Shown: positions 43,191 to 52,420, counted from the stretch's first letter. The stretch is DNA of 64,000 bases from Rugamonas rubra (GCF_900114705.1 NZ_FOTW01000024.1:1-64000), one strand, 5' to 3'. Program-made: numbers and translations. Notes: generated by a model not told the origin, from the sequence alone.

Positions 43191-45494
43191 ATGAACTTTC
43201 ACAGCAATCGTCTGTTGATCGCCCTGCTCGGCGTCGCGCTGAGCGCCTGCGGCGGCGGCGGCGACAACGCCAACACCACCGCCACGCCGAAGCTGCTGGC
43301 CGGCGGCACCACGCTGTCGTGCAGCGCCTGGCTGGCCAGCGCCGTCTACACCCAGGGCAACTGCGTGCAATACAACGGCAAGACCTACACCGCCAAGTGG
43401 TGGACCCAGGGCGACGTGCCCGGCGCCTCGCAATGGGGACCGTGGGAGGAAAGCAACGTGACGCCGACGCCGCCGACTCCGACGCCGCCCACCCCGACGC
43501 CGACGCCCACCCCGTCCAAGGTGCCCTGCCGTCCCGACGGCCTGGCCTCGCCGGTGACCGCCGTGCCCTACTGCGGCGTGTACGACGCCGACGGCCGCGA
43601 AGTGCTGGCGCACGGCCTGAAGCGGCGCATCGTCGGCTACTTCACCAGCTGGCGCACCGGCGTCGACGGCAGCCCGTCCTACCTGGTCAGCGACATCCCC
43701 TGGGACAAGGTGACCCACGTCAACTACGCCTTCGCCGCCGTCGACACCGCCACCTCGAAAGTACAGCTGGGCAGCGGCGCCGACAACCCGGACACCGGCC
43801 TGAGCTGGCCCGCCATCCCCGCCGCCGCGATGGACCCGGCCTTGCCGTACAAGGGCCACTTCAATCTGCTGGCGCAGTACAAGAAGAAACATCCGGACGT
43901 GAAGATCATGCTGTCGGTGGGCGGCTGGGCCGGCTCGACCGGCTTCTACACGGCCACCACCAACGCCAACGGCACGCTCAACCAGGCCGGCATCAACACC
44001 CTGGCCGACTCGATGGTGGCGACCTTGCGCCAGTACACCTTCTTCGACGGCATCGACGTCGACTACGAGCACCCGACCACCAACAACGAGGCCGGCAACC
44101 CGAACGACTTCAGCCTGTCCAAGCCGCGCCTGGCCGGCCTGATGGCCAGCTACAACGTGCTGCTGAAGACGGTGCGCGAGAAGCTCGACGCGGCCGCCGT
44201 CGCCGACAAAAAGTACTACCTGCTGACCATCGCCGGTTCGGCCTCCGGCTGGGTGCTGCGCGGCGAGGAGAACCTCTCCGGCCTCAAGTATCTGGACTAC
44301 GCCAGCCTGATGTCCTACGACCTGCACGGCGCCTGGAACCAGTACGTCGGCCCGAACGCCGCGCTGTTCGACGACGGCAACGACGGCGAGCTGCGCGCCG
44401 GCAACGCCTACCAGTACGCCAACATCGGCTACCTCAATGTCGACTGGGCCTACCGCTACTATCGCGGCGCCTTGCAGGCCGGCCGCATCAACATCGGCGT
44501 GCCCTACTACACGCGCGGCTGGAAGGACGTCACCGGCGGCAACAACGGCCTGTGGGGCACTACCGCCCTGGTCAACTCGACCGTCACCTGCGCCGGCGTG
44601 AAGACCTGCGGCACCGGCGCCGTCGGCATCGACAACCTGTGGTACGACCTCGACTCGACCGGCAAGCCGACGCCGGGCGGCGGCAACCCGCTGTGGCACG
44701 CGCTCAACCTGCAACAGGGCATCGTGCCGGACTACCTGGACGCCTACAAGGTGACCGAGAAGACCCTGACCGGCAGCTATGTCGCCAACTACAGCAGCAC
44801 CATGGCCGCGCCGTGGTTGTGGAACGCCGCCAAGAAGGTCTTCATCTCCACCGAGACGGTGCAGTCGATGGCGGCCAAGGCGCAGTACGTGGTCGACAAC
44901 AACATCGGCGGCATCATGATCTGGGAGCTGGCCGGCGACTACGCCTGGAACGCCGGCAAGAACGGCGGCAAGGGCGAGTACTTCATGGGCACCACCCTGA
45001 CCAGCGCGATCTTCAACGCCTTCAGCGCCGCCGGCCCCTACGGCAACCTGCGCGCCGAGGGCGCGCTGCCGGCCAGCAGCGCCAAGGTCAGCATCAGCCT
45101 GGGCGGCTGGAAGCTGGGCGACAGCAACTACCCGATCAACCCGGTCATGACCGTGAAGAACAACTCGGCGACGACGATACCGGGCGGCTCGGTGGTCGAG
45201 TTCGACTATCCGGTGGCGGCGCCGGCCGACATGAGCGACCAGTCCGGCGTCGGCCTGAAGGTGACCAAGGCCGGCTACACGGGGCCGAACAACATCGGCG
45301 GCTTCAAGGCCAACTTCAACCACGCCCAGTTCACCCTGCCCAGCTGGCAGTCGCTGACGCCGGGCGCCTCGCTGGCCATCACGCTGAACTACCGGCTGCC
45401 GATCAGCGGACCGTCGGCCTACGCCATCACCGTCAACGGCGTGCGCTACGCGCTGGCGGAGGAGTATCCCGAGCTGCCGGTCGCCTTGCCTTAG
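43191..45494 (+). CDS. Multidomain secreted lipoprotein GH18 chitinase
   Basis: A 767-residue enzyme. The lipoprotein signal ends LSAC (Cys20). The CBM5/12 domain (about 43-87) is a close copy of that in the first chitinase (SAWLASAVYTQGNCVQYNGKTYTAKWWTQGDVPG). A Pro-Thr linker follows, then the GH18 barrel with SVGGWAGSTGF near 243 and DGIDVDYE at 286-293 (acid Glu293). The C-terminal 130 residues (VSISLGGWKLGDSNYPINPVMTVKNNS...) form an immunoglobulin-like chitin-binding or accessory module seen on ChiC/chitodextrinase-type enzymes. It is followed by a repeat and a strong terminator. Confidence 0.94.
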   Translation: MNFHSNRLLIALLGVALSACGGGGDNANTTATPKLLAGGTTLSCSAWLASAVYTQGNCVQYNGKTYTAKWWTQGDVPGASQWGPWEESNVTPTPPTPTPPTPTPTPTPSKVPCRPDGLASPVTAVPYCGVYDADGREVLAHGLKRRIVGYFTSWRTGVDGSPSYLVSDIPWDKVTHVNYAFAAVDTATSKVQLGSGADNPDTGLSWPAIPAAAMDPALPYKGHFNLLAQYKKKHPDVKIMLSVGGWAGSTGFYTATTNANGTLNQAGINTLADSMVATLRQYTFFDGIDVDYEHPTTNNEAGNPNDFSLSKPRLAGLMASYNVLLKTVREKLDAAAVADKKYYLLTIAGSASGWVLRGEENLSGLKYLDYASLMSYDLHGAWNQYVGPNAALFDDGNDGELRAGNAYQYANIGYLNVDWAYRYYRGALQAGRINIGVPYYTRGWKDVTGGNNGLWGTTALVNSTVTCAGVKTCGTGAVGIDNLWYDLDSTGKPTPGGGNPLWHALNLQQGIVPDYLDAYKVTEKTLTGSYVANYSSTMAAPWLWNAAKKVFISTETVQSMAAKAQYVVDNNIGGIMIWELAGDYAWNAGKNGGKGEYFMGTTLTSAIFNAFSAAGPYGNLRAEGALPASSAKVSISLGGWKLGDSNYPINPVMTVKNNSATTIPGGSVVEFDYPVAAPADMSDQSGVGLKVTKAGYTGPNNIGGFKANFNHAQFTLPSWQSLTPGASLAITLNYRLPISGPSAYAITVNGVRYALAEEYPELPVALP

Positions 45495-45521
45495 GCCGCG
45501 CGCCACCCCACGGCAACGACG

Positions 45522-45548
45522 AGGGTCAGACCCTGAGGGTCTGACCCT
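45522..45548. repeat. AGGGTCAGACCCT / AGGGTCTGACCCT palindrome (family B)
   Basis: Two 13-bp units (45522-45534 and 45536-45548), perfect complements of each other, are separated by one G. It lies 27 bases past the second chitinase stop and before the terminator. It has the same design as the copies at 18709 and 24284. Confidence 0.85.
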
Positions 45549-45570
45549 GGGCAGAATTTTCACCCCATCC

Positions 45571-45606
45571 ACGGCGGAGTTGCCTCGCGGCAGCTCCGCC
45601 GTTTTT
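45571..45606 (+). terminator. Strong intrinsic terminator of the chitin operon
   Basis: A 14-bp stem (ACGGCGGAGTTGCC at 45571-45584 and GGCAGCTCCGCCGT at 45589-45602, one G-T pair) with loop TCGC is followed by a run of five T. It ends the chitinase-cupin-chitinase transcript. Confidence 0.92.
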
Positions 45607-45704
45607 CATATTTCCAAGGAAAATACGGCCTTGCCGGAAAAAAACGCCCATTGCCTGTATGATTTTGCCCATCGTCCATCCCTAGCCGAGAGCACAAGCA
45701 CACC

Positions 45705-46766
45705 ATGAGCCGTTTCTGGAGCCCCATCGTACACAGCCTGACCCCCTACACGCCGGGCGAGCAGGTCGCCATGCCCAAGCTGGTCAAGCTGAACACCAAC
45801 GAGAACCCCTACGGCCCGTCGCCGCAGGCCATCGCCGCCATGCGCGAGGCCGTCGCCGACCAGCTGCGCCTGTATCCCGACCCCAACGCCAGCGCCTTGA
45901 AGGAGGCGCTGGCCGGCCACTTCGGCCTGGCGCGCGACCAGGTGTTCGTCGGCAACAGCTCGGACGAGGTGCTGGCCCACACCTTCCAGGCCCTGCTCAA
46001 GCACGAGCAGCCGCTGTTGTGCCCGGACATCAGCTACAGCTTCTACCCGACCTACTGCTCGCTGTACGACATCGACTACCGCGTGGTGCCGCTCAACGCC
46101 GACTTCGAGATCGACGTGGCCGACTACGCCCAGCCGGGCGGCGCCATCATCATCGCCAACCCGAACGCGCCGACCGGCCGCGCGCTGGCGCTGGACCAGA
46201 TCGAGGCGCTGCTGGCGGCCCATCCGGACCAGGTGGTGGTGGTCGACGAGGCCTATGTCGACTTCGGCGGCGCCAGCGCGGCGGCGCTGATCCCGCGCTT
46301 CGACAACCTGCTGGTGATCCAGACCTTCTCCAAGTCGCGCTCGCTGGCCGGCCTGCGGGTCGGCTACGCGCTCGGCCACGCCGAGCTGATCGCCGGGCTG
46401 GAGCGGGTCAAAAACAGCTTCAACTGCTACCCGCTGGGCCAGGTGGCCATCGCCGGCGCCGTCGCCGCCTTGCAGGACAGCGCGTATTTCGAGCAGACCC
46501 GCGGCGCCATCATCGCCACGCGCGAAGCGCTGAGCGAGCGCATGGCGGCCATGGGCTTCGAGGTGCTGCCGTCGAAGACCAACTTCATCTTCGTGCGCCA
46601 TCCCGCGCACGCCGCCGTGGCGTTGGCGGCCGCGCTGCGCCAGCGGGCCATCCTGGTGCGCCACTTCAAGCAGGCGCGCATCGAGCAGTTCCTGCGCATC
46701 TCCATCGGCACCGACGCCGAATGCGCCCAGCTGGTGGCGGCGCTCGACGAGATCCTCGCCGGCTAA
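45705..46766 (+). CDS. hisC: Histidinol-phosphate aminotransferase
   Basis: A 353-residue PLP enzyme of the class I/II fold: KLNTNENPYGPSPQAIAAM at the N-terminus, NSSDEVLAHTFQALL, NPNAPTGRAL, VVDEAYVDFGG, and the PLP-lysine motif QTFSKSRSLAGLRVGYALG. It converts imidazole-acetol phosphate to histidinol phosphate. It is separate from any his operon here, so it may be a second, possibly broad-specificity copy. It ends 15 bases from the convergent AraC-type gene. Confidence 0.93.
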   Translation: MSRFWSPIVHSLTPYTPGEQVAMPKLVKLNTNENPYGPSPQAIAAMREAVADQLRLYPDPNASALKEALAGHFGLARDQVFVGNSSDEVLAHTFQALLKHEQPLLCPDISYSFYPTYCSLYDIDYRVVPLNADFEIDVADYAQPGGAIIIANPNAPTGRALALDQIEALLAAHPDQVVVVDEAYVDFGGASAAALIPRFDNLLVIQTFSKSRSLAGLRVGYALGHAELIAGLERVKNSFNCYPLGQVAIAGAVAALQDSAYFEQTRGAIIATREALSERMAAMGFEVLPSKTNFIFVRHPAHAAVALAAALRQRAILVRHFKQARIEQFLRISIGTDAECAQLVAALDEILAG

Positions 46767-46781
46767 GTGGCGCGGCGCGGC

Positions 46782-47624
46782 TCAATCGAACTGGAAAAAC
46801 AGCTTGTCGAAGTCGTCCGGCGCGATGCGGTACAGCCAGTAGGCGGGATCGCTGCCGGCCGCCTGGGCCAGCAACTGGGCCGGCGCCAGGCCGGCCAGCT
46901 CGCGGAAGTCGCGCACCATGTGCGGCTGGTCGAAGTAGCCGGCGTCGTGGGCCAGCGCGGCCAAGCCGCCGGCCGCGCCCTGGCGCAGCAGGCGCCGCAG
47001 GGCGAAGCCGAAGCGGCTGACCCGGCGCACGTCGCGCAGCGACAAGCCGAAGGTCTGCAGCACGCGCCGTTCCAGCTGGCGCTCGCCCAGCCCGAACCAG
47101 CTGGCGATCTCGACGACGGGCAGGAAGATCTTTTGCCGCACGGCGAGGAGGGCCGCGCCGAAGCCGGCGACCGAACGCCAGTCCAGCGTCTCCAGCAGGA
47201 ACTGCTGCAACAGCTCGACATACTCGGCCAGCGGACGCTCGGCATCCATCGCCGCCAACAGGCGCGCCAACCGCGCCGGATCGACCAGCTGCTCCAGCGC
47301 CGGGCCAACGCTGTCCGGTGCCCACGCCGGGATGCCCAGCGCCTGGCGCAGCATGCCGGGACGCAGCAGCACCGTCAGCACCAGCGTGCCGGGGTCGGCG
47401 AGCGCGCGGCGCGGCGCCATGAACGCGCCGGCCAGCTCGAAGCGCGGCCGGCGCCACGCCATGCCGGCGGGGTCGAGCACGCTAACGCCGCCGCGCACGT
47501 ACAACACCAGACCGGGCGACAGGCTGGCCGGCAGGTGGAACTCGCAGCCGTCGAGGCGCAGCGCCATGATGTGCATGAGCAGCGGGGCCAGCGGGGCGGC
47601 GGGAGCGAAGACCTGTGGGGGCAT
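46782..47624 (-). CDS. AraC-family transcriptional regulator
   Basis: A 280-residue regulator with a C-terminal AraC helix-turn-helix pair (FLPVVEIASWFGLGERQLERRVLQTFGLSLRDVRRVSRFGFAL and GLAALAHDAGYFDQPHMVRDFRELAGLAPAQLL). A divergent N-terminal beta-rich domain (LDGCEFHLPASLSPGLVLYVRGGVSVLDPAG) recalls the DUF6597-type input domain of many soil-bacterial AraC regulators. It is transcribed divergently from the glycosyltransferase gene 157 bases away, which is a likely target. Confidence 0.88.
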   Translation of the reverse strand: MPPQVFAPAAPLAPLLMHIMALRLDGCEFHLPASLSPGLVLYVRGGVSVLDPAGMAWRRPRFELAGAFMAPRRALADPGTLVLTVLLRPGMLRQALGIPAWAPDSVGPALEQLVDPARLARLLAAMDAERPLAEYVELLQQFLLETLDWRSVAGFGAALLAVRQKIFLPVVEIASWFGLGERQLERRVLQTFGLSLRDVRRVSRFGFALRRLLRQGAAGGLAALAHDAGYFDQPHMVRDFRELAGLAPAQLLAQAAGSDPAYWLYRIAPDDFDKLFFQFD

Positions 47625-47781
47625 GGCGCGGACTCTCTTGGGGGCGGCGCAAACGGCCGGGTCGGAAAATTATAGCCGAGCCCGGCACCGGCAAGCACAC
47701 GTCGGCTCGGTACAATCGAAGCCGGGCCTACCCCGCTAGACTGGCGGCGCAAACCCACTGCAGGCCCAACCAAGGACGGCA

Positions 47782-49155
47782 ATGACCGAGACCACCACCC
47801 GCAAGCCCATCGTCGGCGCGCCGCCGGCCACACCAAGCGTGTCACACATGGCGCCGCAGATGGCGCCGCATACCTCGCCGTGTTCGCCGCATCCCGCGCA
47901 TGTGCTGGTCGTCACGCTGGGCACCGCCGGCGACGTGTTCCCCTTCATCGCCGTCGGCCGCGCGCTGCGCCAGCGCGGCCACCGGGTCACGCTGCTGGCA
48001 GCGCAGCACTTCGAGGCGGCGGTGCTCCAGGCCGGCCTCGACTTCCATGCGCTGTTCAGCAAGGACGAGACCGACGCGATGTTGAGCAACCCGCTGCTGT
48101 GGCACCACATCAAGGGCTTCAGCGCCGCCTGGCTGGCCCAGAGCGCGGCGCTGCAACGCCTGCCGGACCTGGTCGCCGCCCTGCCGGCCGAGGCGCCCTG
48201 CGTCCTGCTGGTCCATCCCGGTGCGGCGCCGGCGGCGGCACTGGCGCGCGCGCGCCGGCCAGGCCTGCGCATCGTCACCGCCTACCTGGCGCCGTCCAAC
48301 CTGCGCACCTGCCACGACCCGCTGACCATGGGCTACACGCCGGTGCCGCGCTGGATGCCGATGTGGCTGCGCGCCGCGCTGTGGCGCCTGGCCGAGGCCA
48401 CCACGGTGGACCCGGTGGTGATGCCCACGTTGAACCGGGCGCGCGGCGCGCTCGGCCTGGCGCCGCTGTCGCGCTTCTGGGACCACATGATGGACACGGC
48501 GGACGCCTCGGTGGCCCTGTTCCCGGCCTGGTACGGGCCGACCCAGCCGGACTGGCCGCGGCCCTTCGCCCACGCCGGCTTCCAGCTGTACGATCCGCAA
48601 GCCGAGGCGCCGTTGCCGGAGGCGCTGCAAGCCTTCCTGGCGGCCGGCGACGCGCCCATCGTCTTCACCCCCGGCACCGGCTACCAGCACGGCACCGCCT
48701 ACTTCGCCGCCGCGCTGAGCGCCGTGAAGGCATTGGGCCGGCGCGCCATCTTCCTCACGCCGCACCGCGACCAGGTGCCGGCGCAGCTGCCCGACAGCGT
48801 GCTGTGGCAATCCTTCCTGCCGCTGCGCGCGCTGCTGCCGCACGCGGCGGCGCTGGTCTACCACGGCGGCATCGGCACCCTGGCCGAGGCGCTGCGCGCC
48901 GGCGTGCCGCAGTTGCTGGTGCCCTGCGCCCACGACCAGTTCGACAACGCCCAGCGCATCCACGCGCTCGGCGCCGGCCAAATCCTGCACATGCGCAGCC
49001 TGCGCGCCGACACGCTGCGGGCCGCGCTGGCCGGCCTGCTGGCGTCGGGCGAAACGCGGGCGCGCTGCGGCGAGCTGGCGGCGCGCCTGGCCGGCGAGCC
49101 GAGCGCGGCGGTGGTCTGCGAGCTGGTCGAGGAACAGGTCCGCCAGTCGGCCTGA
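47782..49155 (+). CDS. GT1-type (UDP-glycosyl/rhamnosyl) glycosyltransferase
   Basis: A 457-residue GT-B enzyme. After a Pro-rich 38-residue leader the acceptor domain begins HVLVVTLGTAGDVFPFIAVGRALRQRGHRVTLLA, the usual start of sterol/macrolide/rhamnosyl transferases such as RhlB. The nucleotide-sugar motif is LVYHGGIGTLAEALRAGVPQLLVPCAHDQFDNAQRI near residue 360. It probably adds a sugar to a lipid or polyketide; no rhlA or polyketide gene is nearby. It is divergent from an AraC regulator. Confidence 0.88.
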   Translation: MTETTTRKPIVGAPPATPSVSHMAPQMAPHTSPCSPHPAHVLVVTLGTAGDVFPFIAVGRALRQRGHRVTLLAAQHFEAAVLQAGLDFHALFSKDETDAMLSNPLLWHHIKGFSAAWLAQSAALQRLPDLVAALPAEAPCVLLVHPGAAPAAALARARRPGLRIVTAYLAPSNLRTCHDPLTMGYTPVPRWMPMWLRAALWRLAEATTVDPVVMPTLNRARGALGLAPLSRFWDHMMDTADASVALFPAWYGPTQPDWPRPFAHAGFQLYDPQAEAPLPEALQAFLAAGDAPIVFTPGTGYQHGTAYFAAALSAVKALGRRAIFLTPHRDQVPAQLPDSVLWQSFLPLRALLPHAAALVYHGGIGTLAEALRAGVPQLLVPCAHDQFDNAQRIHALGAGQILHMRSLRADTLRAALAGLLASGETRARCGELAARLAGEPSAAVVCELVEEQVRQSA

Positions 49156-49372
49156 GCGGCGGTGGCATGCTGGCGCCCGCGAATTGAAATGCATTGTAAC
49201 CAACATTGCGCGGAAATTAACTGCGGGCTACACTTTTCGGGCGCTGACATCCGCAGCGCACAACCCGTCACACCTGCCAGGCTCTATCCCATGTACCCAA
49301 TCCAACAATGGTTTGCCGCCGCCCGCCGGCGGCCGGGCCGCGCGCGGCCATCCACCGCGCGAGGAAATGCCC

Positions 49373-50455
49373 ATGTCTGAAAAACAAAGAATCCACGGCT
49401 ACGACATCGCCCGCGCGCTCGCCGTGTTCGGCATGGTGGTGGTCAACTTCAAAACCGTGATGCACGCCCACGCCGACGGCGGCGCCTGGTGGCTGGGCCT
49501 GTTCAACCTGCTCGACGGCCGCGCCTCGGCCATCTTCGTCATCCTGGCCGGCGTCGGCATCACCCTGATGAGCAACGCCGCGCGGCTGGCCGGCGACGCC
49601 GCCCTGCTGCGCCGCGAGCGCATCTCCCTGCTCAAGCGCGCCGCCTTCCTGTTCGTCACCGGGCTGCTCTACATCGCCGTCTGGCCGGCCGACATCCTGC
49701 ACTACTACGGCGTCTACATCGCCCTCGCCGCCGTGCTGCTGGGCGCCTCCAACCGCGCGCTGCTGTGGTGCGCAATCGGCATCGCGCTGGCCTTCCCGCT
49801 GCTGTTCCTCAACCTCGACTACAGCACCGCGTGGAACTGGGAAACCCTGGCCTACGCCGACCTGTGGACGCCGGCCGGCTTCGCCCGCAACCTGCTGTTC
49901 AACGGCTTCCACCCGGTGCTGCCGTGGGCCGCCTTCCTGGTGTTCGGCCTGCTGCTGGGCCGCCTGCCGCTGCAACAGGCAGGCCTGCGCCGCAAGGTTT
50001 TCTGGGGCGGCCTGGCCACCACCGTCGCGCTCGAAACGCTGGCCTGGGCACTGCGCGCCGAGGCGCAGCGGCGCGGCTACGCGCCCGAGCTGGTCGCCTA
50101 CCTGTTCTCGACCACGCCGATGCCGCCGCTGCCGCTGTACTTCTTCTCCGCCGTCGGCAGCTCCTGCGCCGTCATCGCCTTGTGCGTGCAGGCCGGCGAG
50201 GCCTGGCAGGACGCGCCCTGGCTGCGCCCGCTGGTGCGCACCGGCCAGATGGCCTTGACCTTGTACGTGGCCCACGTGGTGGTCGGCATGGGCCTGCTGG
50301 AACAGCTCGGCCTGCTGAACGAGCAGTCGCTCGGCTTCGCCGTCGCCAGCGCGCTGCTGTTCTGCCTGGCCTCGGTGCTGTTCGCCCACCTGTGGCGCGG
50401 CCGCTTCAAGCTCGGCCCGCTGGAGTGGCTGATGCGCAAGGCCAGCGCCAGCTGA
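49373..50455 (+). CDS. DUF418 / heparan-N-acetyltransferase-like membrane protein
   Basis: A 360-residue inner-membrane protein. The ATG at 49373 is chosen because GAGG lies 8 bases upstream; an ATG two codons earlier is too close. It begins RIHGYDIARALAVFGMVVVNFKT, the conserved start of the DUF418/DUF1624 group with RxxxxDxxRGxAxxGM-like spacing. It has about nine membrane helices and the DUF418 ending RTGQMALTLYVAHVVVGMGLL ... FKLGPLEWLMRK. Members are thought to transfer acyl groups across the membrane, but function is not established. Confidence 0.82.
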   Translation: MSEKQRIHGYDIARALAVFGMVVVNFKTVMHAHADGGAWWLGLFNLLDGRASAIFVILAGVGITLMSNAARLAGDAALLRRERISLLKRAAFLFVTGLLYIAVWPADILHYYGVYIALAAVLLGASNRALLWCAIGIALAFPLLFLNLDYSTAWNWETLAYADLWTPAGFARNLLFNGFHPVLPWAAFLVFGLLLGRLPLQQAGLRRKVFWGGLATTVALETLAWALRAEAQRRGYAPELVAYLFSTTPMPPLPLYFFSAVGSSCAVIALCVQAGEAWQDAPWLRPLVRTGQMALTLYVAHVVVGMGLLEQLGLLNEQSLGFAVASALLFCLASVLFAHLWRGRFKLGPLEWLMRKASAS

Positions 50456-50573
50456 AGCGCAGCATCGGCGGCCGCACGACACGGCCGCCATACCAAGCTT
50501 GCCGCGCGACGTCTAGCCGAGCGGCAAGGTCGAACGAAAAAATGACGGCGTGGTTCAATCGGGAGAAATCAGC

Positions 50574-51452
50574 ATGCGGAATGTAGTCAAATCCATATTA
50601 ATCGTTATTTTTATTACTCTATTGCAGTTGTCAATATATGATATTTTTTTGAAGCCTGTCATTACCACATGGGGCGCCTCTGAAAAAGAAGTCTCCATGC
50701 CAATGGCTGGTGACGATAAAGCCTTAACCATCACTGCCACCAGAGCCATATCAATTAACAGATCGAAATCCGAAGTGTGGAAATGGCTGGTACAACTAGG
50801 GGCGGATAGAGGAGGCTTTTACAGCTATTCCTTTATTGAAGAAGCACTGGGCTATGAAACTCGTCACCAGGCTTCCATTACGCCTGAATTTAAGGAGATA
50901 AAAGTAGGCGATCTGGTGCGAGGATCAATCAATGAAAAGCGTAGCATTGTCCCTTACAGTTTTCCGGTTCTTCATGTTGAGCCAGAAAGAGCTTTTGTGC
51001 TGGGCAATTGGGGCACATTTTTGCTGGAAGAGGTAAATAGTCAACAAACTCGTTTAATTATTCGAACTCAAGAGCTTGCGAGCAAAAGCAACGAATGGTT
51101 GAAGGTTGCGAGTTACATAGAAGTTCCTCTTCATTTCATTATGGAAAGACGGCTCCTCATGGGAATGAAGGCCCGGGCAGAAGCAGGAGAAAATATTCAA
51201 TTATCACAAACTCAAGACATATTTTGGTTTGCCGGAATCGTTTCATCAGGTTTTTTAATTTGTCTTTTTATTTATATGGCTCGCGGCACTATGCAGAGCG
51301 TTGCAATACCATCGGTTTTGAGTTTTCTTTGGGTATGTTCCATTTGGTTGCTTAAACCAATTCCGCTGTATAGCATTGGCATGTCACTCATTGCGAGTAT
51401 AGCAATACTCAGTCTTGTGACGGCCAGGAAAACAAGAGGCGTTGCTGCATAA
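50574..51452 (+). CDS. SRPBCC-like protein with membrane anchors, AT-rich
   Basis: A 292-residue protein from the ATG at 50574 (MRNVVKSILIVIFITLLQLSIYD), preceded by GGGAGA. After one membrane helix, residues 45-190 look like a SRPBCC/polyketide-cyclase fold (ATRAISINRSKSEVWKWLVQLGADRGGFYSYSFIEEALGYET). Three further membrane segments follow. The gene is strikingly AT-rich compared with both neighbours, a sign of transfer. The last codons (GVAA-stop) come from a transposon-end-like sequence at 51438, so the C-terminus is probably not native. Confidence 0.7.
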   Translation: MRNVVKSILIVIFITLLQLSIYDIFLKPVITTWGASEKEVSMPMAGDDKALTITATRAISINRSKSEVWKWLVQLGADRGGFYSYSFIEEALGYETRHQASITPEFKEIKVGDLVRGSINEKRSIVPYSFPVLHVEPERAFVLGNWGTFLLEEVNSQQTRLIIRTQELASKSNEWLKVASYIEVPLHFIMERRLLMGMKARAEAGENIQLSQTQDIFWFAGIVSSGFLICLFIYMARGTMQSVAIPSVLSFLWVCSIWLLKPIPLYSIGMSLIASIAILSLVTARKTRGVAA

Positions 51453-51454
51453 AT
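51438..51454. repeat. Solo transposon/MITE end
   Basis: GGCGTTGCTGCATAAAT differs at one position from the terminal repeat GGCGTTGTTGCATAAAT of the MITE at 12948-13051. Only one end is visible. Its TAA is the stop codon of the SRPBCC-like gene. Confidence 0.65.
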
Positions 51455-51473
51455 TTCAAAATATTAGGGTAAC

Positions 51474-52373
51474 CTAGCCGAAGATCAGCGACATGTGCGC
51501 GCCAACGCCGGCCATCACGCCGCCGGCCGCTGCCAGCGTGGCGTTCGCGCGCGGCTGCGCCATGTCGCCCGCCGCGTAGACGCCTTCGACCGTGGTCTGC
51601 TGCATATCGTCGACCCGCACGGTGGCGCCAAGCGGGCCGTCGTCGAAGGCGCAGCCGAGTTGCTGCGCCAGCGGGCTGGCCATGCGCGTCTTCGGCGCGG
51701 TGAACACGGCGGCCATGGGCAGCAGCCGGCCGTCGGCCAGCCGCACCGCCTCCATCGCCGGCGCCGTGCCGACGAAGCCGACCACCGGCGTGCGCTCGAT
51801 GCGCACGCCGCGTTGCGCCAAGGCGGCGAGTTGCTCGGCGTCCGGCTCGAACACGCCCTGGGTGAAGTAGGTGGTGCTGCTGCCCCAGTCGGGCACCAGC
51901 ATGCCGTGGTGCACCGATAGCGCGTGGTTGGCCAACACGCCCAAGGGCTGGCCGGCCACCTCGTAGCCGTGGCAATATGGACAGTGCAGCACCGTCGCGC
52001 CCCAACGGCCCTCGATGCCGGCGATGGCCGGCAACTCGTCGCGCAGGCCGGTGGCCAGCACCAGCCGCGTGCCCACCGCCTCGCGGCCGTCGCCCAACAC
52101 GGCGGCGAAACCGTCCGCCGTGCGCCGCGCCGCGCTGGCCAGGCCGTCGGCAAACTCCACCGTTGGATAGGCGGCCAGTTGGCGCCGCGCCTCGGCGACG
52201 ATCTCGTGCGGCGCCTTGCCGTCCTGGCCGAGGAAGCCGTGCGAATGCGCGGCGAAACGGTTGCGCGGCTGCCCAGCGTCGACCAACAACACCCGGCGCC
52301 GCGCCCGCGCCACCTGCATCGCCGCCGACAGGCCGGCGAAGCTACCACCCACTACGATCACGTCATAAGTCAT
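51474..52373 (-). CDS. Thioredoxin-reductase-like NAD(P)/FAD oxidoreductase
   Basis: A 299-residue flavoprotein of the TrxB-like fold: YDVIVVGGSFAGLSAAMQVARARR (FAD GxGxxG), RNRFAAHSHGFLGQDG, the redox-active Cys pair CPYC in TVLHCPYCHGYEVAGQPLGVLA, and TTVEGVYAAGDMAQP near the C-terminus. Similar proteins next to Rrf2 regulators are predicted disulfide or bacillithiol-type reductases, but the partner is unknown here. It is divergent from the Rrf2 gene with an apparent operator between. Confidence 0.9.
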   Translation of the reverse strand: MTYDVIVVGGSFAGLSAAMQVARARRRVLLVDAGQPRNRFAAHSHGFLGQDGKAPHEIVAEARRQLAAYPTVEFADGLASAARRTADGFAAVLGDGREAVGTRLVLATGLRDELPAIAGIEGRWGATVLHCPYCHGYEVAGQPLGVLANHALSVHHGMLVPDWGSSTTYFTQGVFEPDAEQLAALAQRGVRIERTPVVGFVGTAPAMEAVRLADGRLLPMAAVFTAPKTRMASPLAQQLGCAFDDGPLGATVRVDDMQQTTVEGVYAAGDMAQPRANATLAAAGGVMAGVGAHMSLIFG

Positions 52374-52401
52374 TGCGGTCCCTATTTCGATACTTTAAAA
52401 G

Positions 52402-52420
52402 TTACATGATATCAGCGTAA
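52402..52420. promoter_or_regulatory. Candidate Rrf2 operator between divergent genes
   Basis: TTACATGATATCAGCGTAA has matching outer arms (TTAC/GTAA) and a perfect central TGATATCA. It sits 29 bases upstream of the oxidoreductase start and about 65 bases upstream of the Rrf2-type gene. The site is ideally placed to control both; binding is inferred. Confidence 0.5.
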
